Source: Aurantibacter crassamenti (lineage in GTDB: Bacteria; Bacteroidota; Bacteroidia; Flavobacteriales; Flavobacteriaceae). Taken from it: a stretch of 64,000 nt of DNA. The notes below the pieces were generated by a model. It saw only the letters and a list, made by a program, of their open reading frames with translations, had not been told where the DNA came from and ran no database searches. How positions within the stretch are numbered: the stretch's first letter is position 1; each line of letters starts with the position of its first letter. Positions 16,382 through 25,225 of this stretch are shown in pieces. The position numbers and the translations under genes were made by a program. The DNA lies in NCBI RefSeq assembly GCF_016811105.1, contig NZ_JAFBGM010000001.1, positions 949,126 to 1,013,125 on the forward strand. The letters are read 5' to 3'.

Positions 16382-17848
16382 ATGTTTAAACGTTTTGCCA
16401 GTCTGCAATGGAAAGCATTTTTCAGATCTTCATCTTTAGGTAAAAGTCTTGCTATAAAAATCATCATGATTTTCTTTGGTATTTATATGCTGGCTTGTTT
16501 GGTTTTAATGGGGGTAGGCTTGTTTTTTATCTTAGAAAAAACGTTTCCAGGTGTAGACCCAATGCTAAAAGTGAGTTCGTATTTCTTATACTGGATCTTG
16601 GGCGAACTGGTTTTTCGATATTTTATGCAAAAACTACCTGTTATAGATATTAAACCTTTTTTGTTGATGTCGATAAAAAAGGACTCCATTGTACATTACA
16701 TATTAGGTCGGTCTGCTTTTTCATTCTTTAACTTTTTGGCACTCTTCTTATTTGTGCCGTTTGGCATAGTGCTATTGATAAAAGGGTATCCTGCATTAAA
16801 CGTTTTGGTTTGGTTATTTGTAATTGCATGTATTTCGCAGTTTATCAATTTTTTAAATTTTATAATCAACAAGAGTGACAAGGTTTTATTAGGCCTTTTA
16901 TTGGTGTTAATCACATTCTATGCCGTTGATTACTTTCAATTGTATCCTATACAAGAGATTTTCGGTAATATTTTTTACCAGTTATATGCTAATCCTATTT
17001 GGGCAATAATACCATTAGTACTAGCAATTTTGACTTATGCAGTGAACTATCGTTTTCTTCGGAATAAATTATACCTCGATTCAGCTGTAAAAGAACAAGT
17101 TAAAGAAGCAGAAACAGCAGAATTAGGTTGGACGAAACGTTTTGGCAGCATTGCACCATTTCTACAATTAGATTTAAAACTCATTTGGCGAAATAAACGA
17201 ACTAAGACGCAAGTCTTTATGTCGCTTTTAATGATTTTATATGGCTTGTTTTTTTATAGCCAAGATGTTTACGGTAGCACTTCAGCAATATTTGCCTTTG
17301 TCGGAATTTTTATCACGGGAATTTTTATGGTGAATTTTGGGCAATTTATTCCCGCATGGGATAGCGAATATTATACCATGTTAATGGCTCAAAATATACC
17401 AATGCGCAAATACTTAGATTCAAAAGCAGGTCTTATTTATGTGAGTATCGTAGTTATGTTTTTATTGTCAATACCCTATGTTTATTTCGGTTGGCAAGCA
17501 TTAGCCATAAATTTTGCTTGTGCTATTTACAATTTAGGAGTAAATGTACCAGTCGTTTTATTTTTTGGATCAAGAAATAAAAAGCGAATTGATTTACAAA
17601 AAAGCGCTTTGGGTAATATGCAGGGTGCAAGCGCAACACAGTTTTTAGTAATACTACCATTAATGGTGCTGCCTTGTTTAATCTATTTTTTGTTTGATTT
17701 CTTTATTTCCTTTGAGGTTGCAACTGCTGCTTTAGCTGTTTTAGGATTGATAGGATTAGCTTTTAGAAATAAACTGTTAGATAAAATTACATCGATATAT
17801 AGAAGTAAGAAATATGGCATGATTGCCGGTTTTAGCGAAAATAATTAG
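16382..17848 (+). CDS. DUF5687 ABC-type permease
   Basis: The 488-residue polytopic protein has about a dozen hydrophobic helices in two halves separated by a cytoplasmic loop (about 235-280, containing KEAETAELGWTKRFGSI). It matches the Bacteroidota family DUF5687, always paired with an ABC ATPase as here (26 bases downstream). It is therefore the membrane subunit of an exporter of unknown substrate. Confidence 0.82.
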   Translation: MFKRFASLQWKAFFRSSSLGKSLAIKIIMIFFGIYMLACLVLMGVGLFFILEKTFPGVDPMLKVSSYFLYWILGELVFRYFMQKLPVIDIKPFLLMSIKKDSIVHYILGRSAFSFFNFLALFLFVPFGIVLLIKGYPALNVLVWLFVIACISQFINFLNFIINKSDKVLLGLLLVLITFYAVDYFQLYPIQEIFGNIFYQLYANPIWAIIPLVLAILTYAVNYRFLRNKLYLDSAVKEQVKEAETAELGWTKRFGSIAPFLQLDLKLIWRNKRTKTQVFMSLLMILYGLFFYSQDVYGSTSAIFAFVGIFITGIFMVNFGQFIPAWDSEYYTMLMAQNIPMRKYLDSKAGLIYVSIVVMFLLSIPYVYFGWQALAINFACAIYNLGVNVPVVLFFGSRNKKRIDLQKSALGNMQGASATQFLVILPLMVLPCLIYFLFDFFISFEVATAALAVLGLIGLAFRNKLLDKITSIYRSKKYGMIAGFSENN

Positions 17849-17874
17849 TAAGCGATTTTTCAACATATATTTTT

Positions 17875-18612
17875 ATGATAACAGTACAGCAACTCACCAA
17901 GAAATACGGAAACAAAGAAGTTTTAAATATTCCACATTTAGAAATTCTGAAAGGGCAAAGCTTTGGTCTGGTAGGTAATAATGGTGCTGGTAAAACTACA
18001 TTTTTTAGTTTGTTGCTTGATTTAATTCAACCAACCTCTGGTAGCATTGAAAGCAATGGTATTTTAGTAAGTGAAAGTGAAGATTGGAAAACCTTTACCT
18101 CTTCTTTTATTGATGAGTCTTTTTTGATCAGTTACCTCACACCTGAAGAGTATTTCTATTTTATTGGAGAATTGCGCGGGTGTAATAAGGCCGATATTGA
18201 TGCGCTCTTGGCAAATTTCAAAGATTTTTTTCATGATGAAATTCTAGGTCAAAAGAAATATCTACGTGATTTATCAAAGGGGAATCAAAAGAAGGCAGGC
18301 ATTGTCGCCTCATTTATTGGGGGTCCTGAAGTCGTAATTTTAGATGAACCTTTTGCTAATCTAGATCCTACCACACAAATACGATTGAAGGCAATAATTA
18401 AAGACTTGGCTGATAAAAAAGGAGTTACAGTACTAGTTTCAAGTCACGACTTAATTCATGTAACTGAAGTTTGTGATCGAATTGTAGTTTTGAATAAAGG
18501 TGAGGTTGTAAAAGACATTCAAACATCTGCAGAAACATTACATGAGCTCGAAAGCTTTTTTGGCGGCTCAGCTGAATCAAAAGAGATATTAGCAACTTCT
18601 GAAGAAGAGTAA
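17875..18612 (+). CDS. ABC transporter ATP-binding protein
   Basis: A 245-residue ATPase with Walker A GNNGAGKTT (about 35-43), the signature LSKGNQKKAGI (ABC 'LSGGQ' variant), Walker B VVILDEPFANLDP, and the switch SSHDL. The LSKGN signature is seen in ABC-2-type exporters. It drives the DUF5687 permease just upstream. The last 20 residues are acidic and unlike the core. No terminator follows. Confidence 0.93.
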   Translation: MITVQQLTKKYGNKEVLNIPHLEILKGQSFGLVGNNGAGKTTFFSLLLDLIQPTSGSIESNGILVSESEDWKTFTSSFIDESFLISYLTPEEYFYFIGELRGCNKADIDALLANFKDFFHDEILGQKKYLRDLSKGNQKKAGIVASFIGGPEVVILDEPFANLDPTTQIRLKAIIKDLADKKGVTVLVSSHDLIHVTEVCDRIVVLNKGEVVKDIQTSAETLHELESFFGGSAESKEILATSEEE

Positions 18613-18914
18613 TTTTTCTATTCACCACAATTCAAAAATAGTTCACTTTTAGACCATGTAGTTTTTATCGTGTTATTGTCACGATGCTTGAATTAAACAA
18701 TCTTCGATGAAAAGTGAAATTTAGCTATTGAAAGTGTCTTTTCAGGGTATTTGTCCATCCATAAAGAAATACTAAAGACCAGCTAGTCGGTAAAAAGCCT
18801 GTTGCCGAATCATGTTAGAATATTACAAGTGTCAAGTAGTTCAACATTTTATCGACCAAATACATAATATTCCCGTTGTTTTTTAGTTTAGCTATTATAC
18901 GAAATTGTACAACT
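18613..18914. other. Intergenic region with two degenerate TetR-operator-like sites
   Basis: No gene is supported in these 302 bases between the ABC ATPase and sprE. Two stretches resemble the tetR operator: AGACCATGTAGTTTTTA at 18651-18667 and ACCAGCTAGTCGGT at 18778-18791 (10 of 14 positions symmetrical). The promoter of sprE must lie here, but no clean TAnnTTTG box is seen; the closest, TACAACTTTG near 18905, has a four-base gap. Confidence 0.35.
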
Positions 18915-21470
18915 TTGAACCTTCGAAATAAATTATTGTTGCTCTGTATTTTTGCAGGACTCGCTTTTAACGCGTGTTCTACAAAAAAAGACGCATTTAT
19001 TAACCGAAATTGGCATGCGCTAAATACCAAATACAATGTATTGTATAATGGTAATATTGCTTTTGAAGAAGGCCGTGAACAATTAAATCTAGAGTATAAA
19101 GATGATTATTGGGAGGTCTTGCCTGTAGAGCGATTAGAGGTTACTGAAGAAATAAAATTAGACTCAGAAGATAACAATCCGAATTTTATAATAGCGGAAG
19201 AGAAAGCTACTAAAGCCATACAAAAACATAGTATGGATATAAAAGACGAAGAGCGAAATCCGCAGACTGATGAAGCTTTTCTATTGTTAGGTAAAGCGCG
19301 TTATTTTGACCAAAGGTATATTCCGGCGCTAGAATCTTTTAATTACATCCTTAATAAATATAATTACAGCGATAAGCTAAACGAAGCTCATATTTGGCGT
19401 GAAAAAGTAAATATTCGCCTAGAAAATGAAGAGCTCGCCATAAAGAATTTTAAACGACTTTTTAAGTTTGAATCTTTAAAAGATCAAGATTATGCAGATG
19501 CTAGAGCAATGATGGCGCAAGCATATATCAACTTACAGGTGATAGACACTGCAATACAGAACTTGAAAACTGCTTCGTATTACACGAAGAAGAATCCTGA
19601 GAAAGGCAGATATTATTATATCATTGGTCAGTTGTATAATCAAATGGGTCATAAAGATAGTGCCAACTATGCTTTTGATAAGGTGATAGATTTAAATAGA
19701 AAATCACCTAGGGTTTATATGATTAATGCGCATCTTCAGAAAATCAAGAATACTGAATTGACATCTGAAAACGAATTAGAATTGTTAGAATACCTAACAG
19801 AGTTAGAAGAGAATCGTGAGAATAGACCATTTTTAGATATAATTTTTCGACAAATTGCTGAATACCATCTTGAGAATAAAACGGATAATTTAGCAATTGC
19901 ATATTTTAATAAATCATTGCGTGCAACACAAAACCAGCCAAAACTAAACGCGCTTAATTATGAGAATTTAGCAGAATATAATTTTGATAATAATGAATAT
20001 AAGGCTGCCGGTGCATATTATGATAGTGTATTGACAAACCTAACTGAGAATACTAAAAAGTATCGAGCAACAAAGAAGAAGTTTGATAATTTAGAAGATG
20101 TTATAAAGTATGAAGATATTGTGCAATATGCCGATAGTGTTATTGGACTTTATAACATGTCAGACGGTGAGCAGTTTACATATTTTGAAAAACATATTGC
20201 AGAATTAAAACAAAAGGCTGAAGAAGCTGCTAAAAAAGAAGAAAAAATTAGAAATGCGGGGTTTGCTGCATTTGGTGAAACTAAAGGTGGTAAAGAAAAT
20301 AAGGGAAAGTTCTATTTCTATAACATTACTAGTTTGGGTTATGGTCAAACTGATTTTAGAGGTCGATGGGGTGAACGTGAATTAGAAGATGATTGGCGTT
20401 GGTCAAACAAAAGTAAAATTGCTCCTACGGTAGCAGATGATGCAGCGCTAGTAGCTAATGATAGTATTTCTGCAGCACCTTCAAATGATGAAATATATTC
20501 AGTTGAATATTATTTAAATCAAATACCTATGGATGGGAAGGTAATTGACAGTCTACATACAGGTAGAAATTTTGCCAATTATCAACTAGGTTTGATTTAT
20601 AAAGAAAAGTTTAAAGAAAACCTTTTAGCTTCCGGAAAGCTTGAAGATGTTTTAAAATCAGAACCAGAAGAGCGATTGGTGCTTCCGTCAAAATACAATC
20701 TTTATAAAATATATGAAGAAGAAGGAAGTCCGTTGGCTGCTGAAATGAAAAATAACATCATTACCAATCATGCCGATTCACGGTATGCTGAAATATTATT
20801 GAATCCGCAGGCAGTTTTAGCTGATAATAGTGATAGTCCTGATGCACGATATGATGCGCTTTATAAAAAGTATAAAGATCAGCAGTTTTTGGCTACGATA
20901 ACTGGTGCTGAAGAAAATATAAATAAGTATACTGGAGACCCAATAGTGCCAAAATTTGAAATGCTAAAAGCAAATGCTTTGGGTAGGTTAAATGGATATG
21001 AATCGTTTAAAGAGGCCTTAAATTATGTGGCACTGACCTATCCGAATAATCCAGAAGGTAAAAAAGCAGAAGAAATGATTTCTGAGCAACTACCAAAGCT
21101 AGCAGAAAAAGATTTCTCAGCAGTAAAAGAAGTGCCAGGTGCTGGAAATTGGAAAGTGGTTTATCCATATAAAAGACATGACAATGAAAGTGCTTTAGCC
21201 CTGAAAGAGAAATTAGAATTTGCTTTAAAAGATGTAAATTATAGCAACATAGTTTCAAAAGATATTTATGATTTAGAAAATCAATTTATAATAGTGCACG
21301 GATTTAAGTCAAAAGACTTCGCACTAGGCTTTGATGAATTGCTAAAAATTAACAAGAAATACAAGATAAATGAAGAGAATTTCGTTATTTTATCGGCTCA
21401 CTATAAAATAATACAGGTACATAAAAACCTACTTGAATATAAGGCTTACAATTTAACCCCAAAACAATAA
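18915..21470 (+). CDS. sprE: Gliding motility / type IX secretion lipoprotein SprE (PorW)
   Basis: A lipoprotein of about 851 residues with many TPR-like repeats. It needs a non-ATG start: TTG at 18915 gives a proper signal peptide (MNLRNKLLLLCIFAGLAF) and a Cys at about residue 21 (NACSTKKD). A longer in-frame start at 18876 is also TTG. The region after the Cys, NRNWHALNTKYNVLYNGN, is the characteristic SprE/PorW opening. SprE is a periplasm-facing component required for the type IX secretion system and gliding. It is followed after three bases by a bactofilin gene, then the ATP synthase genes. Confidence 0.87.
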   Translation: MNLRNKLLLLCIFAGLAFNACSTKKDAFINRNWHALNTKYNVLYNGNIAFEEGREQLNLEYKDDYWEVLPVERLEVTEEIKLDSEDNNPNFIIAEEKATKAIQKHSMDIKDEERNPQTDEAFLLLGKARYFDQRYIPALESFNYILNKYNYSDKLNEAHIWREKVNIRLENEELAIKNFKRLFKFESLKDQDYADARAMMAQAYINLQVIDTAIQNLKTASYYTKKNPEKGRYYYIIGQLYNQMGHKDSANYAFDKVIDLNRKSPRVYMINAHLQKIKNTELTSENELELLEYLTELEENRENRPFLDIIFRQIAEYHLENKTDNLAIAYFNKSLRATQNQPKLNALNYENLAEYNFDNNEYKAAGAYYDSVLTNLTENTKKYRATKKKFDNLEDVIKYEDIVQYADSVIGLYNMSDGEQFTYFEKHIAELKQKAEEAAKKEEKIRNAGFAAFGETKGGKENKGKFYFYNITSLGYGQTDFRGRWGERELEDDWRWSNKSKIAPTVADDAALVANDSISAAPSNDEIYSVEYYLNQIPMDGKVIDSLHTGRNFANYQLGLIYKEKFKENLLASGKLEDVLKSEPEERLVLPSKYNLYKIYEEEGSPLAAEMKNNIITNHADSRYAEILLNPQAVLADNSDSPDARYDALYKKYKDQQFLATITGAEENINKYTGDPIVPKFEMLKANALGRLNGYESFKEALNYVALTYPNNPEGKKAEEMISEQLPKLAEKDFSAVKEVPGAGNWKVVYPYKRHDNESALALKEKLEFALKDVNYSNIVSKDIYDLENQFIIVHGFKSKDFALGFDELLKINKKYKINEENFVILSAHYKIIQVHKNLLEYKAYNLTPKQ

Positions 21471-21473
21471 ATA

Positions 21474-21950
21474 ATGTTTTCAGATAAACAAAAACCTAGA
21501 ACTATGAACGAAATAGGAGGACAACCCAACAGAATAGAAAAGAATACAAGAATTAAAGGTGATATCGTTTCTGAAGCTGATTTCAGAATTGACGGTAAAT
21601 TAGATGGAAATCTAAAAACCACCGGTAAGGTAGTGATTGGTAAAGATGGCTTAATCAAAGGTAAAGTTGAATGCGTAAATGCCGATATTGATGGTAGCTT
21701 CAACGGTGAATTGATTGTGTCTGATTTGTTATCATTAAAGTCTTCAGCGGTAATTGAAGGTACTGTAACAGTTACAAAATTGGCTGTAGAACCAGGTGCT
21801 GCATTTAATGCTTCGTGTTCTATGAAAGGTAGAGGTGGCTCGTCTACAGCATCAACTACTGCCTCAAGTTCTAGCAGTTCAGCCTCAAGTGGCTTTAAGT
21901 CTTCTTTTGGTAGTTCAAATTCAGGAAGTGAAAAAGCAAAAGCCTCTTAA
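21474..21950 (+). CDS. Bactofilin (polymer-forming cytoskeletal protein)
   Basis: The 158-residue protein has the bactofilin beta-helix core from about residue 20 to 110, with regular hydrophobic/Gly repeats (NTRIKGDIVSEADFRIDG, GKVVIGKDGLIKGKVE). A Ser/Thr/Ala-rich tail (STASTTASSSSSSASSG) follows and is likely disordered. Bactofilins form filaments at the inner membrane. It starts three bases after sprE and its end overlaps the atpZ start, so it is translationally embedded between the secretion and ATP synthase genes. Confidence 0.92.
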   Translation: MFSDKQKPRTMNEIGGQPNRIEKNTRIKGDIVSEADFRIDGKLDGNLKTTGKVVIGKDGLIKGKVECVNADIDGSFNGELIVSDLLSLKSSAVIEGTVTVTKLAVEPGAAFNASCSMKGRGGSSTASTTASSSSSSASSGFKSSFGSSNSGSEKAKAS

Positions 21951-22158
21951 GAAAAGATCAAATCTGAAAAATGTGGCAATGCTTTCTGGTATTGGCATTG
22001 AAATGGGTGCCATAATCTTTTTGGCAGCTAAAGGTGGGCTTTGGTTAGACTCGCATTATCAAAATGAAAAAAGAATTTTTACGGCTTTTGCCACACTAGC
22101 TGGTGTGGCAATTGCAATTTGGGTAGTTTTGCGTCAATTAAAACGAATAAAGTATTGA
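21928..22158 (+). CDS. atpZ: AtpZ/AtpI-like ATP synthase assembly protein
   Basis: About 76 residues with two transmembrane helices (IGIEMGAIIFLAAKGG and FATLAGVAIAIWVVL) separated by the loop LDSHYQNEKR, typical of AtpZ. GTG at 21928 gives the usual basic N-terminus (VKKQKPLKKRSNLKNVAM) and overlaps the bactofilin end by 23 bases; a later ATG at 21979 would remove it. AtpZ/AtpI proteins help assemble the c-ring or supply magnesium. It is linked to the next gene by a TGATG junction. Confidence 0.82.
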   Translation: MKKQKPLKKRSNLKNVAMLSGIGIEMGAIIFLAAKGGLWLDSHYQNEKRIFTAFATLAGVAIAIWVVLRQLKRIKY

Positions 22159-22550
22159 TGCCAAAATTAAATCACGTAGTTCAGTTTGTTCTTCTATTAA
22201 TACTGACTTTAAGTTTAGTCTTTCTTATTCATATCTACGTTCTAGATAATGCTGAGTTACCGGTTTTTGGCAGTAAAATAGTTTTATCCTATATCACTAA
22301 TGTTGGGCTAGCACTTATTATTTATCTTTCTTTATATAAATATAGATTCCGATTAAAAGACTACATAGGTTTTCTATTTATGGCAGGTAGTTTTTTAAAA
22401 TTCATATTCTTTTTTACGATTTTTTACCCTTCCTATAAATTGGATGGCGATATGAGCCGAATAGAGTTTGCAGCTTTTTTTGTGCCATATGTTATATGTC
22501 TGTTTTTTGAAACCGTTTATATGGCCAAAATGCTTCGAAAATTGGATTAA
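22158..22550 (+). CDS. Small membrane protein in the atp operon (DUF6168-like)
   Basis: A 130-residue protein with four hydrophobic helices, starting at the ATG overlapping the atpZ stop (TGATG at 22156-22160). It occupies the position of AtpI in other ATP synthase operons. I recall this flavobacterial family as DUF6168. It may act as an AtpI-like assembly factor for the F0 sector; this is inferred from position and topology. A promoter (22628-22635) separates it from atpB. Confidence 0.72.
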   Translation: MPKLNHVVQFVLLLILTLSLVFLIHIYVLDNAELPVFGSKIVLSYITNVGLALIIYLSLYKYRFRLKDYIGFLFMAGSFLKFIFFFTIFYPSYKLDGDMSRIEFAAFFVPYVICLFFETVYMAKMLRKLD

Positions 22551-22627
22551 TTTGCTGTATTCTGACCACTTCTAATAGCAGAAAAATAAACATTTCAAAA
22601 TGCTTTTTTATTTTTAGAAGAATGCCG

Positions 22628-22635
22628 TACATTTG
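22628..22635 (+). promoter_or_regulatory. Probable -7 element of the atpB promoter
   Basis: TACATTTG matches TAnnTTTG and lies 35-42 bases before the atpB ATG at 22670. Transcription would begin near 22642. It would let atpBEFHAG be made independently of sprE, bactofilin and atpZ. A TATTTTTG at 22656 also matches but overlaps the start codon region. Confidence 0.5.
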
Positions 22636-22669
22636 CAGCGATTTTTAGGGACCGTTATTTTTGAGCAAT

Positions 22670-23797
22670 ATGCGTATAGACTTTACAAAATTCCTTTTGG
22701 TAGCTGCACTGCTTTTCTGTGCAAGTTCGTTTGCTAAAGAAGCCACTGCTTCTGACGAGCCAAAAAAAGACCTTAAAACCGAAATTAAGGAGTACGTTCA
22801 GCATCACCTTAAAGATTCACATGACTTTTCTTTGTATTCTTATACAAACGAACAACACGAGCACGTATATGTTGGATTTCCATTGCCTGTAATCTTATGG
22901 GACAATGGTTTAAAAGTCTTTTCATCTTCCAAATTTCATCACGGTGAAGAAATAGTTGAGGTTGATGGTAGTCACTATAAGTTGTATCATAGTAAAATTT
23001 ACAAGACAGATGCTGAGGGAACTATCAATTATGATGAGGCGCATCACCCGGTAAATGAAAAGCCAATTGATTTTTCGATTACGAAAAGTGTGGTGATGAT
23101 TTTTATCACATGTTTGTTAATGTTCTTTTTGTTTAGTGGTTTGGCTAAGTCTTATGCGAAAAATAGCGGAATACCAACAGGAGCTGGTCGCTTTTTTGAG
23201 CCTATTATACTTTATATTAGAGATGACATTGCAAGGCCAAATATTGGCGAAGAAAAGTACAAGAAGTACATGCCGTATTTGTTGTCTATATTTTTCTTTA
23301 TTTGGTTTCTGAATATTTTTGGTTTAACACCATTGGGCGTTAACGTTACGGGTAATATAGCAATAACATTTGCATTGGCTTTGTTAACTTTCCTTTTCAC
23401 CAATTTTACAGGTACAAAAGATTATTGGAAACATATTTTTGACCCTTTAGGAGATACACTTCCTTGGTATGGTAAACTGCTTTTATATCCAATTTTAATA
23501 CCAATTGAAGTACTAGGTATATTCATTAAGCCATTTTCATTATTGATACGTTTGTATGCAAATATGCAGGCTGGTCATATTGTATTAATGAGTTTAATAG
23601 GATTGATGTTTATATTTAAAAGCTGGTTAGGAAGTTCACTGTCATTTGGTTTAGCGTTTGCTATATCTTTGATTGAGATTTTAGTAGCCTTATTACAAGC
23701 ATATATTTTTACAATGTTGTCAGCATTATATTTTGGTTTTGCTAGTGAATCACACGCGCATGCTGAAGAGCATGAAGGTGAGATTCAACATTTATAA
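22670..23797 (+). CDS. atpB: ATP synthase F0 subunit a
   Basis: About 375 residues, longer than the E. coli protein because of a signal-peptide-like start (MRIDFTKFLLVAALLFCASS) and a charged His-rich periplasmic segment of about 115 residues before the first core helix, as in other Bacteroidota. The C-terminal membrane core contains the essential Arg motif (SLLIRLYANMQAGHIV) that exchanges protons with the c-ring. The ATG at 22670 is preferred to a TTG at 22661. It heads atpBEFHAG. Confidence 0.95.
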   Translation: MRIDFTKFLLVAALLFCASSFAKEATASDEPKKDLKTEIKEYVQHHLKDSHDFSLYSYTNEQHEHVYVGFPLPVILWDNGLKVFSSSKFHHGEEIVEVDGSHYKLYHSKIYKTDAEGTINYDEAHHPVNEKPIDFSITKSVVMIFITCLLMFFLFSGLAKSYAKNSGIPTGAGRFFEPIILYIRDDIARPNIGEEKYKKYMPYLLSIFFFIWFLNIFGLTPLGVNVTGNIAITFALALLTFLFTNFTGTKDYWKHIFDPLGDTLPWYGKLLLYPILIPIEVLGIFIKPFSLLIRLYANMQAGHIVLMSLIGLMFIFKSWLGSSLSFGLAFAISLIEILVALLQAYIFTMLSALYFGFASESHAHAEEHEGEIQHL

Positions 23798-23865
23798 TGT
23801 GAATAAAATGGCAATAGTATTGCCAGAAGTAAAATTGAATTTTTAATTTTTAAACTATATATATT

Positions 23866-24057
23866 ATGGAAATTCCAGTAATGGTAGGTGCAGGTTTAGT
23901 GGTAATCGGTGTAGGTATCGGTATCGGTAAAATTGGTGGTTCAGCAATGGATGCTATAGCACGTCAGCCAGAAGCTTATGGTAAGATTCAGACTGCAATG
24001 TTAATTGCTGCTGCACTTATTGAAGGTATTGGATTTGCTGCATTATTCGCAGTATAA
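23866..24057 (+). CDS. atpE: ATP synthase F0 subunit c
   Basis: The 63-residue hairpin protein has the conserved loop ARQPEA and the proton-carrying Glu53 in AALIEGIGFAALF. There is no Na+-binding signature next to the Glu, so a proton-driven ring is expected. It is followed by a strong hairpin at 24071-24107, possibly controlling its abundance relative to the rest of the complex. Confidence 0.97.
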   Translation: MEIPVMVGAGLVVIGVGIGIGKIGGSAMDAIARQPEAYGKIQTAMLIAAALIEGIGFAALFAV

Positions 24058-24070
24058 TTCTAATGTTTTT

Positions 24071-24107
24071 AAGTAACAGCTTCAACGGTTGGTTGTAGCT
24101 GTTGCTT
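24071..24107 (+). other. Strong hairpin between atpE and atpF
   Basis: The two arms AACAGCT...AGCTGTT (24075-24081 and 24097-24103) and the inner CAAC...GTTG (24083-24086 and 24092-24095) form a nearly continuous 15-pair stem, followed by a run that starts TTTATTTAAAA. It begins 14 bases after the atpE stop and ends 37 bases before the atpF start. It could be a partial terminator or a 3'-end stabiliser. The ring needs many c subunits per b subunit, so a stoichiometry device is a fair inference. Confidence 0.65.
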
Positions 24108-24143
24108 TATTTAAAAATTAAAAGTTTTAAAAAGTAATTTGAA

Positions 24144-24644
24144 ATGGAAAAATTAATAGAAGAGTTTTCATTTGGACTGTTTTTTTGGCAAACATTATTG
24201 TTTGGCCTTTTGCTTTTCTTATTGTGGAAATTTGCATGGAAACCAATATTGAGCGCAGTTAATGAGCGTGAAGATGGTATCAAGGATGCTTTAGCTGCAG
24301 CTGAAGAGGCTAAAAAAGAAATGCAAAATGTTACGGCTGATAGCGAAAAGCTATTAAAAGAAGCTAGAGCAGAGCGCGAAGCAATGATGAAAGATGCGCG
24401 TGACATGAAGAATAAAATTGTAGAAGACGCAAAAGATGCTGCAAATGTTGAGGCTGATAAAATGATCAAGCAAGCACAAGCTACAATTGAAAGTGAAAAG
24501 AAAGCTGCAGTAGCTGAAATTAAAAGTCAAGTAGCTAATCTATCAGTAGAGATTGCTGAAAAAGTGATTAAAGAACAACTTTCAAACAAAGACAAGCAAT
24601 TGAAATTGGTTGATGAAATGTTGGGTGATATCAAATTGAACTAA
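24144..24644 (+). CDS. atpF: ATP synthase F0 subunit b
   Basis: The 166-residue protein has one N-terminal membrane helix (FFWQTLLFGLLLFLLWKF) and a long charged helix (ALAAAEEAKKEMQNVTADS onward) that forms the peripheral stalk. It lies between atpE and atpH; atpH starts 2 bases after its stop. No second b-type gene is present, so a homodimer is expected. Confidence 0.95.
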   Translation: MEKLIEEFSFGLFFWQTLLFGLLLFLLWKFAWKPILSAVNEREDGIKDALAAAEEAKKEMQNVTADSEKLLKEARAEREAMMKDARDMKNKIVEDAKDAANVEADKMIKQAQATIESEKKAAVAEIKSQVANLSVEIAEKVIKEQLSNKDKQLKLVDEMLGDIKLN

Positions 24645-24646
24645 GA

Positions 24647-25186
24647 ATGAGCAATTCAAGAGCGGCAATACGTTACGCAAAAGCGATTTTAGATCTTGCA
24701 GTTGATAACAAGGCAACTGATGCTATTGAAAAAGATATGCGCTCAATTATCGCAACTGTTTCAGACAGTGCTGAATTGCGTGAGATGTTGGCAAGTCCTG
24801 TAATTAAGGGTTCTGATAAAAAGCAAGTTCTTTTAGAAGTTTTTAAAGGAAGTCATGCTATTTCAGAAGGTTTAATCAGCATGTTAATAGACAACAAGCG
24901 AGTTTCATTATTAAATGAAGTTGCTGAAAAGTATATCATCTTAAATGAGCAGTTAAAAGGCGAGGGTGTAGCTTTTGTTACCACCGCAGTAGCTTTAACT
25001 GCTGATATGGAAAAGAAAATATTAAAGAAAGTTGAAAGCATGACTGGTAATAAGGTAGTGCTTGAAAATAAAATTGACGAGAGTATTGTTGGTGGTTTTA
25101 TTCTTAGAGTAGGCGATTTACAATATGATGCTAGTATAGCAAACAAATTGAGTAATTTAAAGCGAGAATTCGCAACGAGTTTATAA
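24647..25186 (+). CDS. atpH: ATP synthase F1 subunit delta
   Basis: A 179-residue OSCP/delta protein. It has the N-terminal helical domain (AAIRYAKAILDLA) and C-terminal motif ESIVGGFILRVGDLQYDASI shared by the family. It joins the peripheral stalk to F1. It is 2 bases after atpF and 39 before atpA. Confidence 0.95.
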   Translation: MSNSRAAIRYAKAILDLAVDNKATDAIEKDMRSIIATVSDSAELREMLASPVIKGSDKKQVLLEVFKGSHAISEGLISMLIDNKRVSLLNEVAEKYIILNEQLKGEGVAFVTTAVALTADMEKKILKKVESMTGNKVVLENKIDESIVGGFILRVGDLQYDASIANKLSNLKREFATSL

Positions 25187-25225
25187 TAATTAAGGCAAAG
25201 ACGCCTAAGACTTATATCTAGAAAA

